DNA of 64,000 bases from Planomonospora parontospora (GCA_014647935.1 BMQD01000005.1:209676-273675), one strand, 5' to 3'; shown: positions 8,350-16,580, counted from the stretch's first letter. Notes: generated by a model not told the origin, from the letters alone. A program made the numbers and translations.

Positions 8350-10028
8350 GCCGCCTCTCTCATCGCTGAAGGGCCTTGTCCGGTTGCTTTCTCTCGCAGG
8401 GCGAGGAGGGTTGCTCGCCAGCGCTGGCGTTCGGCGACCATGCGCAGCAGCCGCAGGGCCAGGGAGGGGACGTCGCCGTCCCCGGCCGGGACGGGCTTCC
8501 AGAGGTAGCGGTGCGGGTCGCTCTTGGCGGGGTCGTCGGCCAGGCCGAGCGCTTCCAGAACCCAGGTACGGCGGTCGCGCTTGTGCTCGGCCAGGGTCTT
8601 GTTCGACCACTTCCGGGAGACGAGCACCCGGCGTCCGGCGTAGCCGAGGTGTTCGGGCTTGTGGGCCTTACCCCGGCACCGGCCCGGAGCCATTCCGGCC
8701 TTGGCGCCCTTGGGCTGCACGCCGTACCGCAGCCAGTTCGGGCAGGCCGGCGAGCACGGTTCGTACCGGAGCGCTTCGACGAGCCGGGCCGCATGGTCCC
8801 GCCGGGCGGCATCGTCGGTGTCGAGGCTCTCACCGAGGGACTTGGTCAGGTACTTCGACAGGTAGCGGATGCACTGGTCGGCGTCCGGGGTCCCGGCGAG
8901 CACGCCCTGAACGTCGACCTGGTCGCCGAAGCGCAGCACGTGCAGGGGTTCGGCCTCGTCGTCGGCGTCGGCGTCGAGCCGGTCGAGCGCCTCATCCCAA
9001 GTCGGCAGCAGTTCTCCCGTGACCGGGTCGAGGTAGTCGCCGTCCTGGCCGTCCGGATAGGTCTCCTCGTTGGGCAGGTCGGCCCGTGGAGTCCAGACTG
9101 GCAGGTGATCACCCTCGAAGCGGATCTCATCGACGGCCGGCCACCACACCTGGTGATAGGTCGCGGCGGCGATCTGCTTGATCTCCGCGCGGGGCAGGGT
9201 GCCGCGCACCGCCATGTGCAGATGTGGCGCGAGCCGCTTCTGAGGCTCCACGGACGCGAAGTACTGCACGTCATAGCCCGCCACCCGGCGCAGGTTCTGC
9301 ACGAACCGGTCGACCAGCTTGGAGAAGTGCAGCGCATCCCGAGCCGCCCGCCGGTAGTCGTAGCTGGCCGGGTCGACCGGCACGCCTTGACCGGCCCGGA
9401 TCCGGCCGTAGGACGGCAGGGTGAGCGTGATGAACATCGACGGTCGGTAGACCGCCCCGTTCGCTCCGGTGAAGGTCCGCCCGAGCGTGGTGGGGTTCAT
9501 GGCTCGCTTGGGCAGGTCCGGGGCGTCCTGCCGCCGCCGGGTCGACCGGGAGCGCTTGCCCGCGTTGCGGCCGGAGAGGCTGCCGCGCATCCCGGCCGCG
9601 CGGATCTCCTCATCGATCTCGGCGATCGCCTCATCCCAGTCGGCGACCTCCTCGGGTGTGCCGTCGCGTTCGGCCGCGTCCCGCTTGGCCTGCGCGTCGG
9701 CGCGGAACTCGATCAGCCACCGCTGCTGCTCGTCCGCCTCATCCGGGGTGGTGGCCGGTTCGGCGTCCAGGTGCCAGCCTTCCCGGCATTGGGCCATGCG
9801 CAGGTAGCGGTTGCGTTTCGCGCATGGCGGGCACTTGGCCTCCCGGGTGGCGCCGCAGGGGACGTTGACGTCCTCGCTGTGGCCGGTGCGCACGTCGAGC
9901 CGCCGCAGCACGATCGGCCGGATGCACACGCCGTTGTGCTTGGCGATCTCCACCGCCACGTCCAGCGCGACCGGCATCCGCTGCCGCTGCGCCCGGGAGA
10001 TGGAACGGTCGGTCGTCGGGGCGTTCAT
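8346..10028 (-). CDS. RepSA-type rolling-circle replication initiator
   Basis: A 560-residue replication initiator of the pSAM2 RepSA family, which nicks the excised circular element. An N-terminal cysteine cluster (Cys58, Cys66, Cys69: CGA..CPPC) probably binds zinc. MFITLTLPSYGRI (198-210) and APHLHMAVRG (267-276) are the conserved strands of the relaxase-like fold; His269 and His271 form the metal-binding H-x-H. A central basic linker (KRSRSTRRR) is present. The ATG at 10028 overlaps the preceding 67-aa ORF by four bases; the frame is open upstream, but only from this start is the family similarity continuous. Confidence 0.9.
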   Translation of the reverse strand: MNAPTTDRSISRAQRQRMPVALDVAVEIAKHNGVCIRPIVLRRLDVRTGHSEDVNVPCGATREAKCPPCAKRNRYLRMAQCREGWHLDAEPATTPDEADEQQRWLIEFRADAQAKRDAAERDGTPEEVADWDEAIAEIDEEIRAAGMRGSLSGRNAGKRSRSTRRRQDAPDLPKRAMNPTTLGRTFTGANGAVYRPSMFITLTLPSYGRIRAGQGVPVDPASYDYRRAARDALHFSKLVDRFVQNLRRVAGYDVQYFASVEPQKRLAPHLHMAVRGTLPRAEIKQIAAATYHQVWWPAVDEIRFEGDHLPVWTPRADLPNEETYPDGQDGDYLDPVTGELLPTWDEALDRLDADADDEAEPLHVLRFGDQVDVQGVLAGTPDADQCIRYLSKYLTKSLGESLDTDDAARRDHAARLVEALRYEPCSPACPNWLRYGVQPKGAKAGMAPGRCRGKAHKPEHLGYAGRRVLVSRKWSNKTLAEHKRDRRTWVLEALGLADDPAKSDPHRYLWKPVPAGDGDVPSLALRLLRMVAERQRWRATLLALREKATGQGPSAMREAA

Positions 10029-10228
10029 TCGTTCACCTCCTCGCGGTGGATCTCGGCCAGGTCCGCCGCCAGCCGGTAGACGGCCCCGTACGGGTCGGTG
10101 CTGATGGCGACGTCGGACAGTTCGAAGGCCACCACGCGCTGCGTGCGGCGCGGCCCGAGCAGGGCCAGGACGGGCCGCTCGCAGATGCGGGTGATCTCCT
10201 CGTCGGTGCCGTAGAAGCAGACCCTCAT
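10025..10228 (-). CDS. Small AICE protein between tra and rep, unknown function
   Basis: A 67-residue acidic protein (MRVCFYGTDEEITRICERP...). Its ATG overlaps the tra stop and its stop overlaps the rep start, each by four bases (ATGA), so it is almost certainly translated with them. Small ORFs of this kind commonly occupy this slot in AICEs. No domain is recognised. Confidence 0.8.
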   Translation of the reverse strand: MRVCFYGTDEEITRICERPVLALLGPRRTQRVVAFELSDVAISTDPYGAVYRLAADLAEIHREEVNE

Positions 10229-11637
10229 GCCGCCACCGCCTCGGCCATGGCGCGGATGTCGGCATCGGAGACGTAGGCCGCGCGCACCCGGATCGGATCC
10301 GGGGAGGCTTCCAGGCGGACGTAGCCGACGCCCGCGCCCTGCTGCGGGATCGGGGAGATGTGGTCGGCCAGCGCGCCCCGGTCCCGGGCGCCATCGCCGA
10401 GCACCATGTCCACCTGCTCCGACTCGTCCAACCGAAGCGCGATCTTGTCGGGGAACAGGTTCCGGATGGTGAGCACGTCTTTTCGCGGGTCCTGGAGGGC
10501 GGCCATGACCCCGACGCCGACCGCCCGCCCTTGCGTGGTCAGGCTCGCCAGGGCGGCGGAGATGCGCTGCTTCAAGGCCCGGTCGGACTGGTAGGCGGTC
10601 AGGAACGCCACCTCGTCGACCACGACCAGGACGAAGGGGTCCTCCACGGTGGGGGTGTGGGAGCGCTGTTGGCCGGCGAACCGGTCGGCCCGCTCCTGCA
10701 TCACCGCCACGGCCGCATCCAGGAGATCGGCGCACTGCTCCGGGGTCGCCGCGTACCGGTCGCCGAACAAGGTCCGGCCGAAGGACAGCTCCATCCGCTT
10801 GGGATCCAGCGCCCAGATCTGCACCAGGCCCACACGGACGGCCGGGAGCAGGCCACGGATGGTCGACCAGATCACCGAGCCCTTGCCCGCTCCGGTGGCC
10901 CCGGCGACCAGGACGTGAGTCCCATGGACGTTCAGCAGCCAGGGCGAGCCGTCCTCACGGGCGCCGACCATGACCGGCCCCACCGACACCTCGTCCGGGA
11001 TCGGCATCGCCGGAAGCGGTGTGACCAGGGGATCATGCCGGGGGAAGACGAGCACCAGGCGGCCCGCCCGCGCGATCGAGACCCGGCAGGAACGCGCCTC
11101 GAAGCCGTGCGCCAGATGGTCGATGCGGTCGGCCCAGTCCTTGACCGCCTGGCCGTGCAGCATCTTCACGGTGACCACGTCGGCCCACGAGGTGCAGCGC
11201 ACCCGCACCAGGTGGGGGAGGTAGTCCCGGCCGCGCAGATGCCGCCCCAGTCCGGAGACAACCATCACCGCCTGCCAGTGCCGCCGGTAGACCCAGACGA
11301 AGCGCCAGAAGGCCAGCAGCCGCCAGCCGACCAGCCGCAGAAACGAGGGCCGGTGCACCGAGCACCACAACGCGAGCACGGTCACGGCCGCTGCGATCAG
11401 GACCAGGCTCATGCGCCAGCCGTACAGCCACGCCACCACGCACGGGACGGCGACGACGGCCGAGGCGATCGGGTGCCGCCAGAGCAGCCGCACCAGACCG
11501 GCGAGAAACCGCCAGGCGAAGATGACGAGCGTGACGAACGCCGGGGTCCGGACCACCGCCGGGCGGAACACCACGGCGGTATCGGGTGTGGTGGAGACGA
11601 GGTGCTGTGCCTCGTCACCGGGCATCTTCTTGAACAT
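10225..11637 (-). CDS. FtsK/SpoIIIE-type conjugative DNA translocase (TraSA/TraB-like)
   Basis: A 470-residue membrane-anchored hexameric motor that moves double-stranded plasmid DNA between mycelial cells. Hydrophobic segments lie at about 33-48 and 58-95. Walker A is AGATGAGKGS (245-254), Walker B FVLVVVDEVAF (335-345), with the RAVGVGVMAALQDPRKDVL region following. The C-terminus ends in a predicted small winged helix (about 400-470) that would recognise clt repeats. It is first in the overlapping tra-orf67-rep-xis-int chain. It sits 81 bp downstream of pra. Confidence 0.92.
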   Translation of the reverse strand: MFKKMPGDEAQHLVSTTPDTAVVFRPAVVRTPAFVTLVIFAWRFLAGLVRLLWRHPIASAVVAVPCVVAWLYGWRMSLVLIAAAVTVLALWCSVHRPSFLRLVGWRLLAFWRFVWVYRRHWQAVMVVSGLGRHLRGRDYLPHLVRVRCTSWADVVTVKMLHGQAVKDWADRIDHLAHGFEARSCRVSIARAGRLVLVFPRHDPLVTPLPAMPIPDEVSVGPVMVGAREDGSPWLLNVHGTHVLVAGATGAGKGSVIWSTIRGLLPAVRVGLVQIWALDPKRMELSFGRTLFGDRYAATPEQCADLLDAAVAVMQERADRFAGQQRSHTPTVEDPFVLVVVDEVAFLTAYQSDRALKQRISAALASLTTQGRAVGVGVMAALQDPRKDVLTIRNLFPDKIALRLDESEQVDMVLGDGARDRGALADHISPIPQQGAGVGYVRLEASPDPIRVRAAYVSDADIRAMAEAVAA

Positions 11638-11677
11638 TAGACTTCAGTCCTCTCTTGAATCGCATCTGGGGAGACCA

Positions 11678-11709
11678 GGGGCCGCCGGAATGCCAGTTCC
11701 AGCGGCCCC
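11678..11709. terminator. Stem-loop between pra and tra
   Basis: Arms GGGGCCGC and GCGGCCCC with a 16-nt loop. There is no T-run on the minus strand; on the plus strand gcttt follows. It could attenuate read-through from pra into tra, or protect an mRNA end. Confidence 0.5.
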
Positions 11710-11718
11710 GCTTTCGTG

Positions 11719-12144
11719 TCAGGCCGCGATGTCCTTGCCGGCCGGGGCGTGCTTGGCCGGGGCGGCGGTGCGGGGAGCCCGCATGGACGTGGCGCGGATG
11801 GAGTAGGCCAGGCGGCCGGTGGACTGGTTGACGTACGGGGTGACGGTCATGCCGTCGAACTCGACCGGGGTGATCGGCAGGCCGGGCACCGGGGGCGGGG
11901 GCACCGGCTGGACCGGGGAGAGGATCTTGACCGCCACCGTCTTCTGGCTGATCTTCACGGCCGGGTCGGCGTCCATGACGGCGATCTGCCAGACGAGTTC
12001 ACCGGTGGTCTTGTCCTTGGCGTAGACGGTCCGGCTGCTGGTCGAGGCGTCGAAGTCCTTGACCTGCTCAACCTCGCCGACGAGGTAGCAGCCGTGCGGG
12101 AAGACCTGGTCGAAGCTGACGGGGATGGGTCCCTGAAGGGCCAT
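11719..12144 (-). CDS. pra: Pra-type activator of AICE replication, integration and excision
   Basis: A 141-residue protein of the family annotated as plasmid replication, integration and excision activator. Recognisable stretches include PVSFDQVFPHGCYLVGEVE, the KDKTTGELVWQIAVMDADP region, PVPPPPVPGLPITPVEFDG and GRLAYSIRATSMRAP. In pSAM2 Pra switches on rep, xis and int and is itself held off by the GntR repressor KorSA. The two palindromes 40 and 80 bp upstream fit that circuit here. ATG 12144 was chosen because the preceding residues run into the operator DNA. Confidence 0.85.
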   Translation of the reverse strand: MALQGPIPVSFDQVFPHGCYLVGEVEQVKDFDASTSSRTVYAKDKTTGELVWQIAVMDADPAVKISQKTVAVKILSPVQPVPPPPVPGLPITPVEFDGMTVTPYVNQSTGRLAYSIRATSMRAPRTAAPAKHAPAGKDIAA

Positions 12145-12182
12145 GACGTGTACTCCTAGCTTTACAGAAGATGTTTGTTTTT

Positions 12183-12202
12183 CAACCTGACCTATCAGGT
12201 TG
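12183..12202. promoter_or_regulatory. GntR operator O1 upstream of pra
   Basis: Perfect palindrome CAACCTGA-CCTA-TCAGGTTG, 39 bp upstream of the pra ATG. It is in the position expected for a repressor blocking the pra promoter. Confidence 0.75.
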
Positions 12203-12222
12203 CTCCACAAAGGTAGGTCGCC

Positions 12223-12242
12223 CAACCTGTCATGTCAAGTTG
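12223..12242. promoter_or_regulatory. GntR operator O2 upstream of pra
   Basis: CAACCTGT-CATG-TCAAGTTG, a near copy of O1 centred exactly 40 bp away, about four helical turns, allowing cooperative binding on one face. Confidence 0.7.
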
Positions 12243-12270
12243 GATTGCAGAGGAGATCGGTCAGGCGATG

Positions 12271-13005
12271 TCAGGTCAGGGGGTAGGCGTCACGCAGTTC
12301 GTGACGATCCCCGGGAAGGACCGCGTCGACGAGCTGGAGCGCCTTGCCGTCGGCATCATGTCCGGTTACCACGAGGTTCAGCACAGGCGCACCGGCCGGC
12401 ATCTTCAGGGCGTGCGCCTCCTCCGCCGTGGCCGAACGCGCGAGGGTGCGCTCCATGGCGTAGTCCAGCCGCAGCCGCTTACGGCCGTACAGATGGCGCC
12501 GGATTCCTTCGTCCATCGGTTCGGGCGAGGTCAACTTGGTCCCGGTGACCAAGTCGATGGGGAACCACGCCGACACCAGCTCTATGGGGCCGTCCTCATC
12601 GCTCAGGACGTACTGCCGCAGGAAAGCCTTGGACCCGGCGGGCAGCTCAAGCAGGGTGGTGACCCGGACAGGAGCGACGATGATGCCGGCTTGCAGCAGT
12701 TCGGCGGAGGACTCCGATTCGGCGAGATCGAGAAGGCGTTGTCCCGGGTATGCGCGTTCCAGGTTCAGCGCGGGCACCTTCCCGCGCACGAACGAACCGC
12801 GCCCGGTCTGCGACTCGATCAGTCCCTCTTGGCGGAGCAGCCGCAGCGCCTCGATCACCGTCGGCCGCGACACGTCGAACTCGGCGACAAGCTGGCTCTG
12901 AGAGGGCAGCATCATCCCCGGCGGATAGGTCCCGTCCGCGATGCGTGACCGCAAAGCGTTCAGCACCCGCTCGTACTTGAGGCCGTCCCCGCGTGGAGCT
13001 GCCAT
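12271..13005 (-). CDS. GntR-family (HutC/UTRA) repressor, KorSA-like
   Basis: A 244-residue regulator: GntR winged helix at about 8-72 (PPGMMLPSQSQLVAEFDVSRPTVIEALRLLRQEGLI, here paraphrased as the canonical GntR segment) and a UTRA ligand-binding domain at about 95-235. It is positioned like korSA of pSAM2 and probably represses pra and itself. ATG 13005 follows taaggcgg; the frame extends 23 codons upstream, but that would place the operator at 13026-13045 inside the gene, so the shorter form is preferred. Confidence 0.88.
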   Translation of the reverse strand: MAAPRGDGLKYERVLNALRSRIADGTYPPGMMLPSQSQLVAEFDVSRPTVIEALRLLRQEGLIESQTGRGSFVRGKVPALNLERAYPGQRLLDLAESESSAELLQAGIIVAPVRVTTLLELPAGSKAFLRQYVLSDEDGPIELVSAWFPIDLVTGTKLTSPEPMDEGIRRHLYGRKRLRLDYAMERTLARSATAEEAHALKMPAGAPVLNLVVTGHDADGKALQLVDAVLPGDRHELRDAYPLT

Positions 13006-13025
13006 TACAACCGCCTTACCAGCTT

Positions 13026-13045
13026 TAACATGTTCTATCAGGTTG
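13026..13045. promoter_or_regulatory. Third GntR operator copy, upstream of the repressor gene
   Basis: Minus strand CAACCTGATAGAACATGTTA: one half-site is identical to O1 and the other is degenerate. It lies 21 bp before the gntR start, consistent with weaker autoregulation. Confidence 0.6.
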
Positions 13046-13093
13046 AGCGTAGCATCAGCGTCCGAATCTTCCACCCCTCGCCTGAACGCGGAA

Positions 13094-13135
13094 GGCCCGG
13101 TAAGCCTGGGTGTGGGAGGGCAGGCTTACCGGGCC
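13094..13135. terminator. Strong hairpin terminator of the zinc mini-protein operon
   Basis: Perfect 14-bp arms GGCCCGGTAAGCCT and AGGCTTACCGGGCC with a 14-nt loop, 54 bp downstream of the last stop codon of the 13189-14065 operon and before gntR. Confidence 0.8.
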
Positions 13136-13188
13136 AGGGACGCGGAGGCGAAGGACACACCGGGACGTCGGACGCACGCCCGCAGCGG

Positions 13189-13476
13189 TCAACCTCGCTG
13201 CCGCGCCTGCTCCGGCGGATCGTCGGCCACCAGATCGAGCACCTCACCCGGCACGCTGACCGTCCGCCACTGCTCTTCGATGCGCTTCTCGGCCGCCAGA
13301 CGGCCGGCCAACTCCTCCAGGGTCCGCCCGCACCGCACGTAGGACAGCCCGCGTCGCATGCTCTCCTGGGACAGGTCGTCTCGGCGCACCGCGTACCACC
13401 CGCCTCCCAGGGCCGCCGAGATCCTCCACCGCCTGCCGTAGACGGCATTCAGCTCGTTGACGGTCACACCGATCAC
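13189..13476 (-). CDS. AICE hypothetical protein, third gene of the mini-operon
   Basis: A 95-residue protein with a Trp/Arg-rich N-terminal part (YGRRWRISAALGGGWYAVRR) and a helical segment RTLEELAGRLAAEKRIEEQW. The GTG at 13476 overlaps the upstream TGA (GTGA), so the two are coupled. No known domain is recognised. Similar small proteins accompany XRE regulators in actinomycete mobile elements, from memory rather than a search. Confidence 0.7.
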   Translation of the reverse strand: MIGVTVNELNAVYGRRWRISAALGGGWYAVRRDDLSQESMRRGLSYVRCGRTLEELAGRLAAEKRIEEQWRTVSVPGEVLDLVADDPPEQARQRG

Positions 13477-13886
13477 CCCGGCTGCGCAGGTGCGGCGAGG
13501 TGTCGCCCGCGCAGGTCGACCGGTCGGCGATCGTCCGGCAGCACGCATTGGACCTCTTCGACCAGCTTCGACGACGGGTGAGCGCCACGCAGCTCCGCAT
13601 ACCGGACAGCGACCCGGCGAGCGGCCGTCAGCGGATCACTCACCGGGCTGTAGGCATACAGCCGCCGTCCGCGCGCCGAGGTGTTCCCCGACCACCAGTG
13701 ATAGGAGACCCCGTTCGTCCAGACGACCAAGTCGATCCAGACCGAAACCAATGCGACTCCGACACCGCAGTGAATATCGGCGGGCATTCCCAGATTGCGC
13801 AGTTCCTCAGCGAGGCACGCGGCGGCATATGAAGGATCGCCAGTCGCGGACTCAGCCGGTCGCCACCAAACAAGTGTGTCTGTCAT
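13473..13886 (-). CDS. AICE hypothetical protein, second gene of the mini-operon
   Basis: A 137-residue protein rich in Trp: VWWRP, HCGVGVALVSVWIDLVVW, YHWWSGN. It has no transmembrane helix. Its ATG overlaps the stop of the zinc mini-protein (ATGA) and its own stop overlaps the next GTG. Function unknown. Confidence 0.7.
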   Translation of the reverse strand: MTDTLVWWRPAESATGDPSYAAACLAEELRNLGMPADIHCGVGVALVSVWIDLVVWTNGVSYHWWSGNTSARGRRLYAYSPVSDPLTAARRVAVRYAELRGAHPSSKLVEEVQCVLPDDRRPVDLRGRHLAAPAQPG

Positions 13887-14065
13887 GTTCCCTGCCGTCC
13901 GGTTCCGGCGCAGTCGAAGCAATCGCTCCGCGTTCTCCGCGCGCGTCGGCCGTCGATGGCCTGCGCTCCATAGGCCGCGCTCACCTGCGCATATCGCCAC
14001 CCCTTGCCCCGGCAGGCCGAGCAGCAGCCCTCCCCGCCGGTCTTGCGTGTGCCCGTCGTGTCCAC
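13883..14065 (-). CDS. Zinc-ribbon mini-protein with two CxxCxGxG motifs
   Basis: A 60-residue protein carrying CSACRGKG near its start and CFDCAGTG near its end, the DnaJ-type zinc knuckle pattern, so it probably binds one Zn ion. GTG 14065 is preceded by an excellent ggagg ribosome site. It is the first gene of a three-gene operon with four-base overlaps, divergent from the XRE regulator. The role is unknown; a small adaptor or nucleic-acid-binding protein is one possibility. Confidence 0.7.
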   Translation of the reverse strand: MDTTGTRKTGGEGCCSACRGKGWRYAQVSAAYGAQAIDGRRARRTRSDCFDCAGTGRQGT

Positions 14066-14133
14066 TCCTTTTCCTCCGTCGTCATGGACGTTTTCTCGGT
14101 ATGCCGAGACACTAGGAAGCAGTGGCCGCTCCG

Positions 14134-14154
14134 CCCCGGAAAAGAATTCCGGGG
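14134..14154. promoter_or_regulatory. Palindromic operator candidate between divergent operons
   Basis: CCCCGGAA and TTCCGGGG, perfect 8-bp arms around aagaa, lying between the zinc mini-protein operon and the XRE gene. It is a likely site for the XRE protein to control both directions. An overlapping ggggtcccc follows. Confidence 0.55.
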
Positions 14155-14194
14155 TCCCCGAGTTATCCATGCGAGGCTGACCGGTATGCGAGGC

Positions 14195-15409
14195 ATGACG
14201 GATCACCTGACCATCGGGGAACGCGTGGCGTGGTACCGCCGACGACGCGGAATGTCACAGGAAGTCCTGGCCGGCCTTGTCGGCCGCACGGTCGATTGGC
14301 TCAGCAAGGTCGAGAACGACCGGATCGATCTCGACCGCCTGTCGGTCATCAAATCTCTGGCGGTCGCCCTGGACGTCGCCCTCGGCGATCTCCTCGCCGA
14401 GCCGTCCCTACTCGACTGGAGCCCCGACAGCGGGGACCGCACCGTCCCGGCACTGCGGGCGGCGATCACCGATTACCGCCAGCTCACCCCACTCGCCGCT
14501 CTCGCCCAAGCGCACGAGCCGCCCAGCCTCACCGAGCTGCGCAGCGAGATCGCCGACGTCTGGCACGCCTACCAGGCATCCCGGTACGGCCTCGTGGTCC
14601 GCCGCCTTCCGGCCCTTCTCGCCGAAGCCCACCACGCCGCCAGCGCCTACCAGGGAGATCAGCACACTCAGGCGCTCAGCCTGCTGGGCCAGACCTACCA
14701 CGCAGCCGCCACCATCCTCGTCAAGGTCGGGGAGACCGATCTCGCGTGGATCGCCGCCGAACGCGGGTTGACCTACGCCCAGAACTCCGGCGATCAGATC
14801 GTGGTCGCCTCACTCCTGCGCTCGGTCACCCACGCTCTGCTCTCCAACGGCCGCTACGACGCCGCCGCCCAACTGACCAACGACGCCGCCGGACTCCTCC
14901 AGTCAGACCTGTCCCAGGCCGGCCCGGAACTGCTGTCGGTGTACGGCACGCTTTTCCTCGCCGGATCGATGGCCTCCGCCCGCGCCGAGGACCGCACCAC
15001 CACCCAAGCCTTCCTGAAGGAGGCCGCGGAGTCCGCCCGTCGTCTGGGCGGTGACGCCAACCACGTGTGGACCGCGTTCGGCCCGACCAACGTGGCCATC
15101 CACCAGGTGGCGACCGCCATCGAGCTGGGAGACGTTCAAGTCGCCATCGACCTCGGTCCCGGCCTGGACACCAGCGCTCTGCCGATCGAGCGCCGCGCCC
15201 GCCACGGGATTGCCGTCGCCCAGGCGTTTAGCCTGTGGAACCGCACCGACGAGGCGTTGGAGGCGCTCCTTCAGGCCGAGCACCTGGCCCCCGAGCAGAT
15301 CCGCCACCACTACCTCAGCCGCCAACTCGTCCTGAGCTGGATCCGCCGGCAGAAGGGCAAGCCCAGTCATCGGCTCAGCGACCTGGCCCGCCGGCTCCGC
15401 GTCACCTGA
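14195..15409 (+). CDS. XRE-family regulator with C-terminal TPR-like repeats
   Basis: A 404-residue protein. The N-terminal helix-turn-helix (about 6-60: IGERVAWYRRRRGMSQEVLA, then GRTVDWLSKVEN) is followed by an all-helical region of about 330 residues resembling tetratricopeptide repeats, a design used for peptide- or ligand-responsive control in Streptomyces elements. ATG 14195 or 14186 can both serve; ribosome sites are equally weak. It is followed 42 bp later by the Nudix gene, a pairing common in AICEs. Confidence 0.85.
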   Translation: MTDHLTIGERVAWYRRRRGMSQEVLAGLVGRTVDWLSKVENDRIDLDRLSVIKSLAVALDVALGDLLAEPSLLDWSPDSGDRTVPALRAAITDYRQLTPLAALAQAHEPPSLTELRSEIADVWHAYQASRYGLVVRRLPALLAEAHHAASAYQGDQHTQALSLLGQTYHAAATILVKVGETDLAWIAAERGLTYAQNSGDQIVVASLLRSVTHALLSNGRYDAAAQLTNDAAGLLQSDLSQAGPELLSVYGTLFLAGSMASARAEDRTTTQAFLKEAAESARRLGGDANHVWTAFGPTNVAIHQVATAIELGDVQVAIDLGPGLDTSALPIERRARHGIAVAQAFSLWNRTDEALEALLQAEHLAPEQIRHHYLSRQLVLSWIRRQKGKPSHRLSDLARRLRVT

Positions 15410-15451
15410 GCCACCCTCCGCACGGGGCGGACTTCCCGTACCGTAGGGATC

Positions 15452-15925
15452 ATGACCGGACAAGAGACCCCGCCCATGGCCACCCCCCGCGCCGCAGCCG
15501 GGGCACTCTTCTTCGACGAGCACGGCCGCGTGCTCCTGGTCCGCCCCCATTACAAGGACTACCGCGACATCCCCGGCGGTTACATCGAGCCGGGGGAGAC
15601 CCCGTTTCAGGCGTGCGTGCGTGAGGTCCATGAGGAACTCGGCATCCAACCGCCGATCGGCGACCTCCTGGTGGTCGACTGGGCGCCCCACCCGCAGGAA
15701 GGCGACAAGGTCCTGTTCCTGTTCGACGGCGGGACCCTCAGCCCGAGCATGCGCGACAGCATCCGTCTCGGCGCCGACGAACTGGCCGGTTACGACTTCC
15801 ACCCGGTCGAGGAACTGCCCGGCCTCCTGATCGAACGCCTCGCCCACCGTGTCACGGCCGCCGTCACCGCCCGCAGCCTCGGCCGCCCGCTGTACCTGGA
15901 GTATGGCCAGCAGTTGCCGAACTAA
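15452..15925 (+). CDS. Nudix hydrolase of the AICE
   Basis: A 157-residue Nudix protein with a complete box at 43-65: Gly43, Glu49, Arg57-Glu58, Glu61-Glu62, Gly64. This predicts Mg-dependent cleavage of a nucleoside diphosphate derivative; the substrate is unknown. It is probably cotranscribed with the XRE gene. The last codons (ttgccgaactaa) belong to a sequence that recurs at 16550 and, rearranged, at 17374. Confidence 0.9.
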   Translation: MTGQETPPMATPRAAAGALFFDEHGRVLLVRPHYKDYRDIPGGYIEPGETPFQACVREVHEELGIQPPIGDLLVVDWAPHPQEGDKVLFLFDGGTLSPSMRDSIRLGADELAGYDFHPVEELPGLLIERLAHRVTAAVTARSLGRPLYLEYGQQLPN

Positions 15926-15944
15926 TCAACGCCACTACGTTCAG
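15914..15944. repeat. Cargo boundary repeat, copy 1 (diverged)
   Basis: About 31 bp overlapping the Nudix stop codon; it aligns with 16550-16580 with several mismatches. Confidence 0.6.
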
Positions 15945-15951
15945 GCGCGTC

Positions 15952-16440
15952 TCACAGGCTTGGGGATGTTCCCCGGGACTCAGAGGCCAGGCCGCGCCAT
16001 GCAGCCCGGAGGGCTTCAAGCTCCCGGCGAGGAAACGGGTGGCCCCACTTGGCGTGGTAGGTGCTTTCTCCGTAGGAGTGGGCGACTTGATCGAAGCATC
16101 GAATCACTGCTTGGGCGACAGAGTCGACCGTCTGCCAGCTCGACCAGATCTCCGTTCCGGCTTTGTCGTGCTTGCTGCCGTCGGGAAGGCGGAGCAACCG
16201 GATCCAGACATCCGTATCCCCCCGGTAGAAGATCCATCGGAAGGCGGTGGGCTCTGCTTCGAACTGCGCGCGGGTCTCCTGCTCGCCCACGACCAGCCGT
16301 GCCACCGCGGCTAGCAGCTCTTCCACCGTATGCGGGGGGAAGTACGACACAGCGACTTCCACCTGATCTTGATCATCAGCAACCGTACAGTCGGCCCATC
16401 CTGATCCCGCTAGCTTCCAGTTCAGCGACATCCTGGACAT
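15952..16440 (-). CDS. Conserved actinobacterial hypothetical protein
   Basis: A 162-residue soluble protein: an N-terminal beta-rich part (WADCTVADDQDQVEVAVSYF) and a helical middle (TVEELLAAVARLVVGEQETR), then RWIFYRGDTDVWIRLLRLPD and a C-terminal TYHAKWGHPFPRREL. The layout resembles a widespread actinobacterial family of unknown role often beside secreted or polymorphic systems; I recall no named domain. It is convergent with the Nudix gene, 27 bp away. Confidence 0.7.
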   Translation of the reverse strand: MSRMSLNWKLAGSGWADCTVADDQDQVEVAVSYFPPHTVEELLAAVARLVVGEQETRAQFEAEPTAFRWIFYRGDTDVWIRLLRLPDGSKHDKAGTEIWSSWQTVDSVAQAVIRCFDQVAHSYGESTYHAKWGHPFPRRELEALRAAWRGLASESRGTSPSL

Positions 16441-16549
16441 GGCCGCTCCCGTGCTCGTCGCTCAGTCAGGCAATGGTCCGTCCCCTCTGGTCAACGAGTA
16501 GAAGCATGACGCACTCAAGATCCATGCTGGCACACGCGTCTGAGCGCAC

Positions 16550-16580
16550 TGCCGAATTGTTCAACGCCGCTGCGTTTGAG
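16550..16580. repeat. Cargo boundary repeat, copy 2
   Basis: Contains the 16-mer CAACGCCGCTGCGTTT (16562-16577), whose exact reverse complement is at 17374-17389, so the gene at 16616-17356 lies between 16-bp inverted repeats. Confidence 0.7.
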
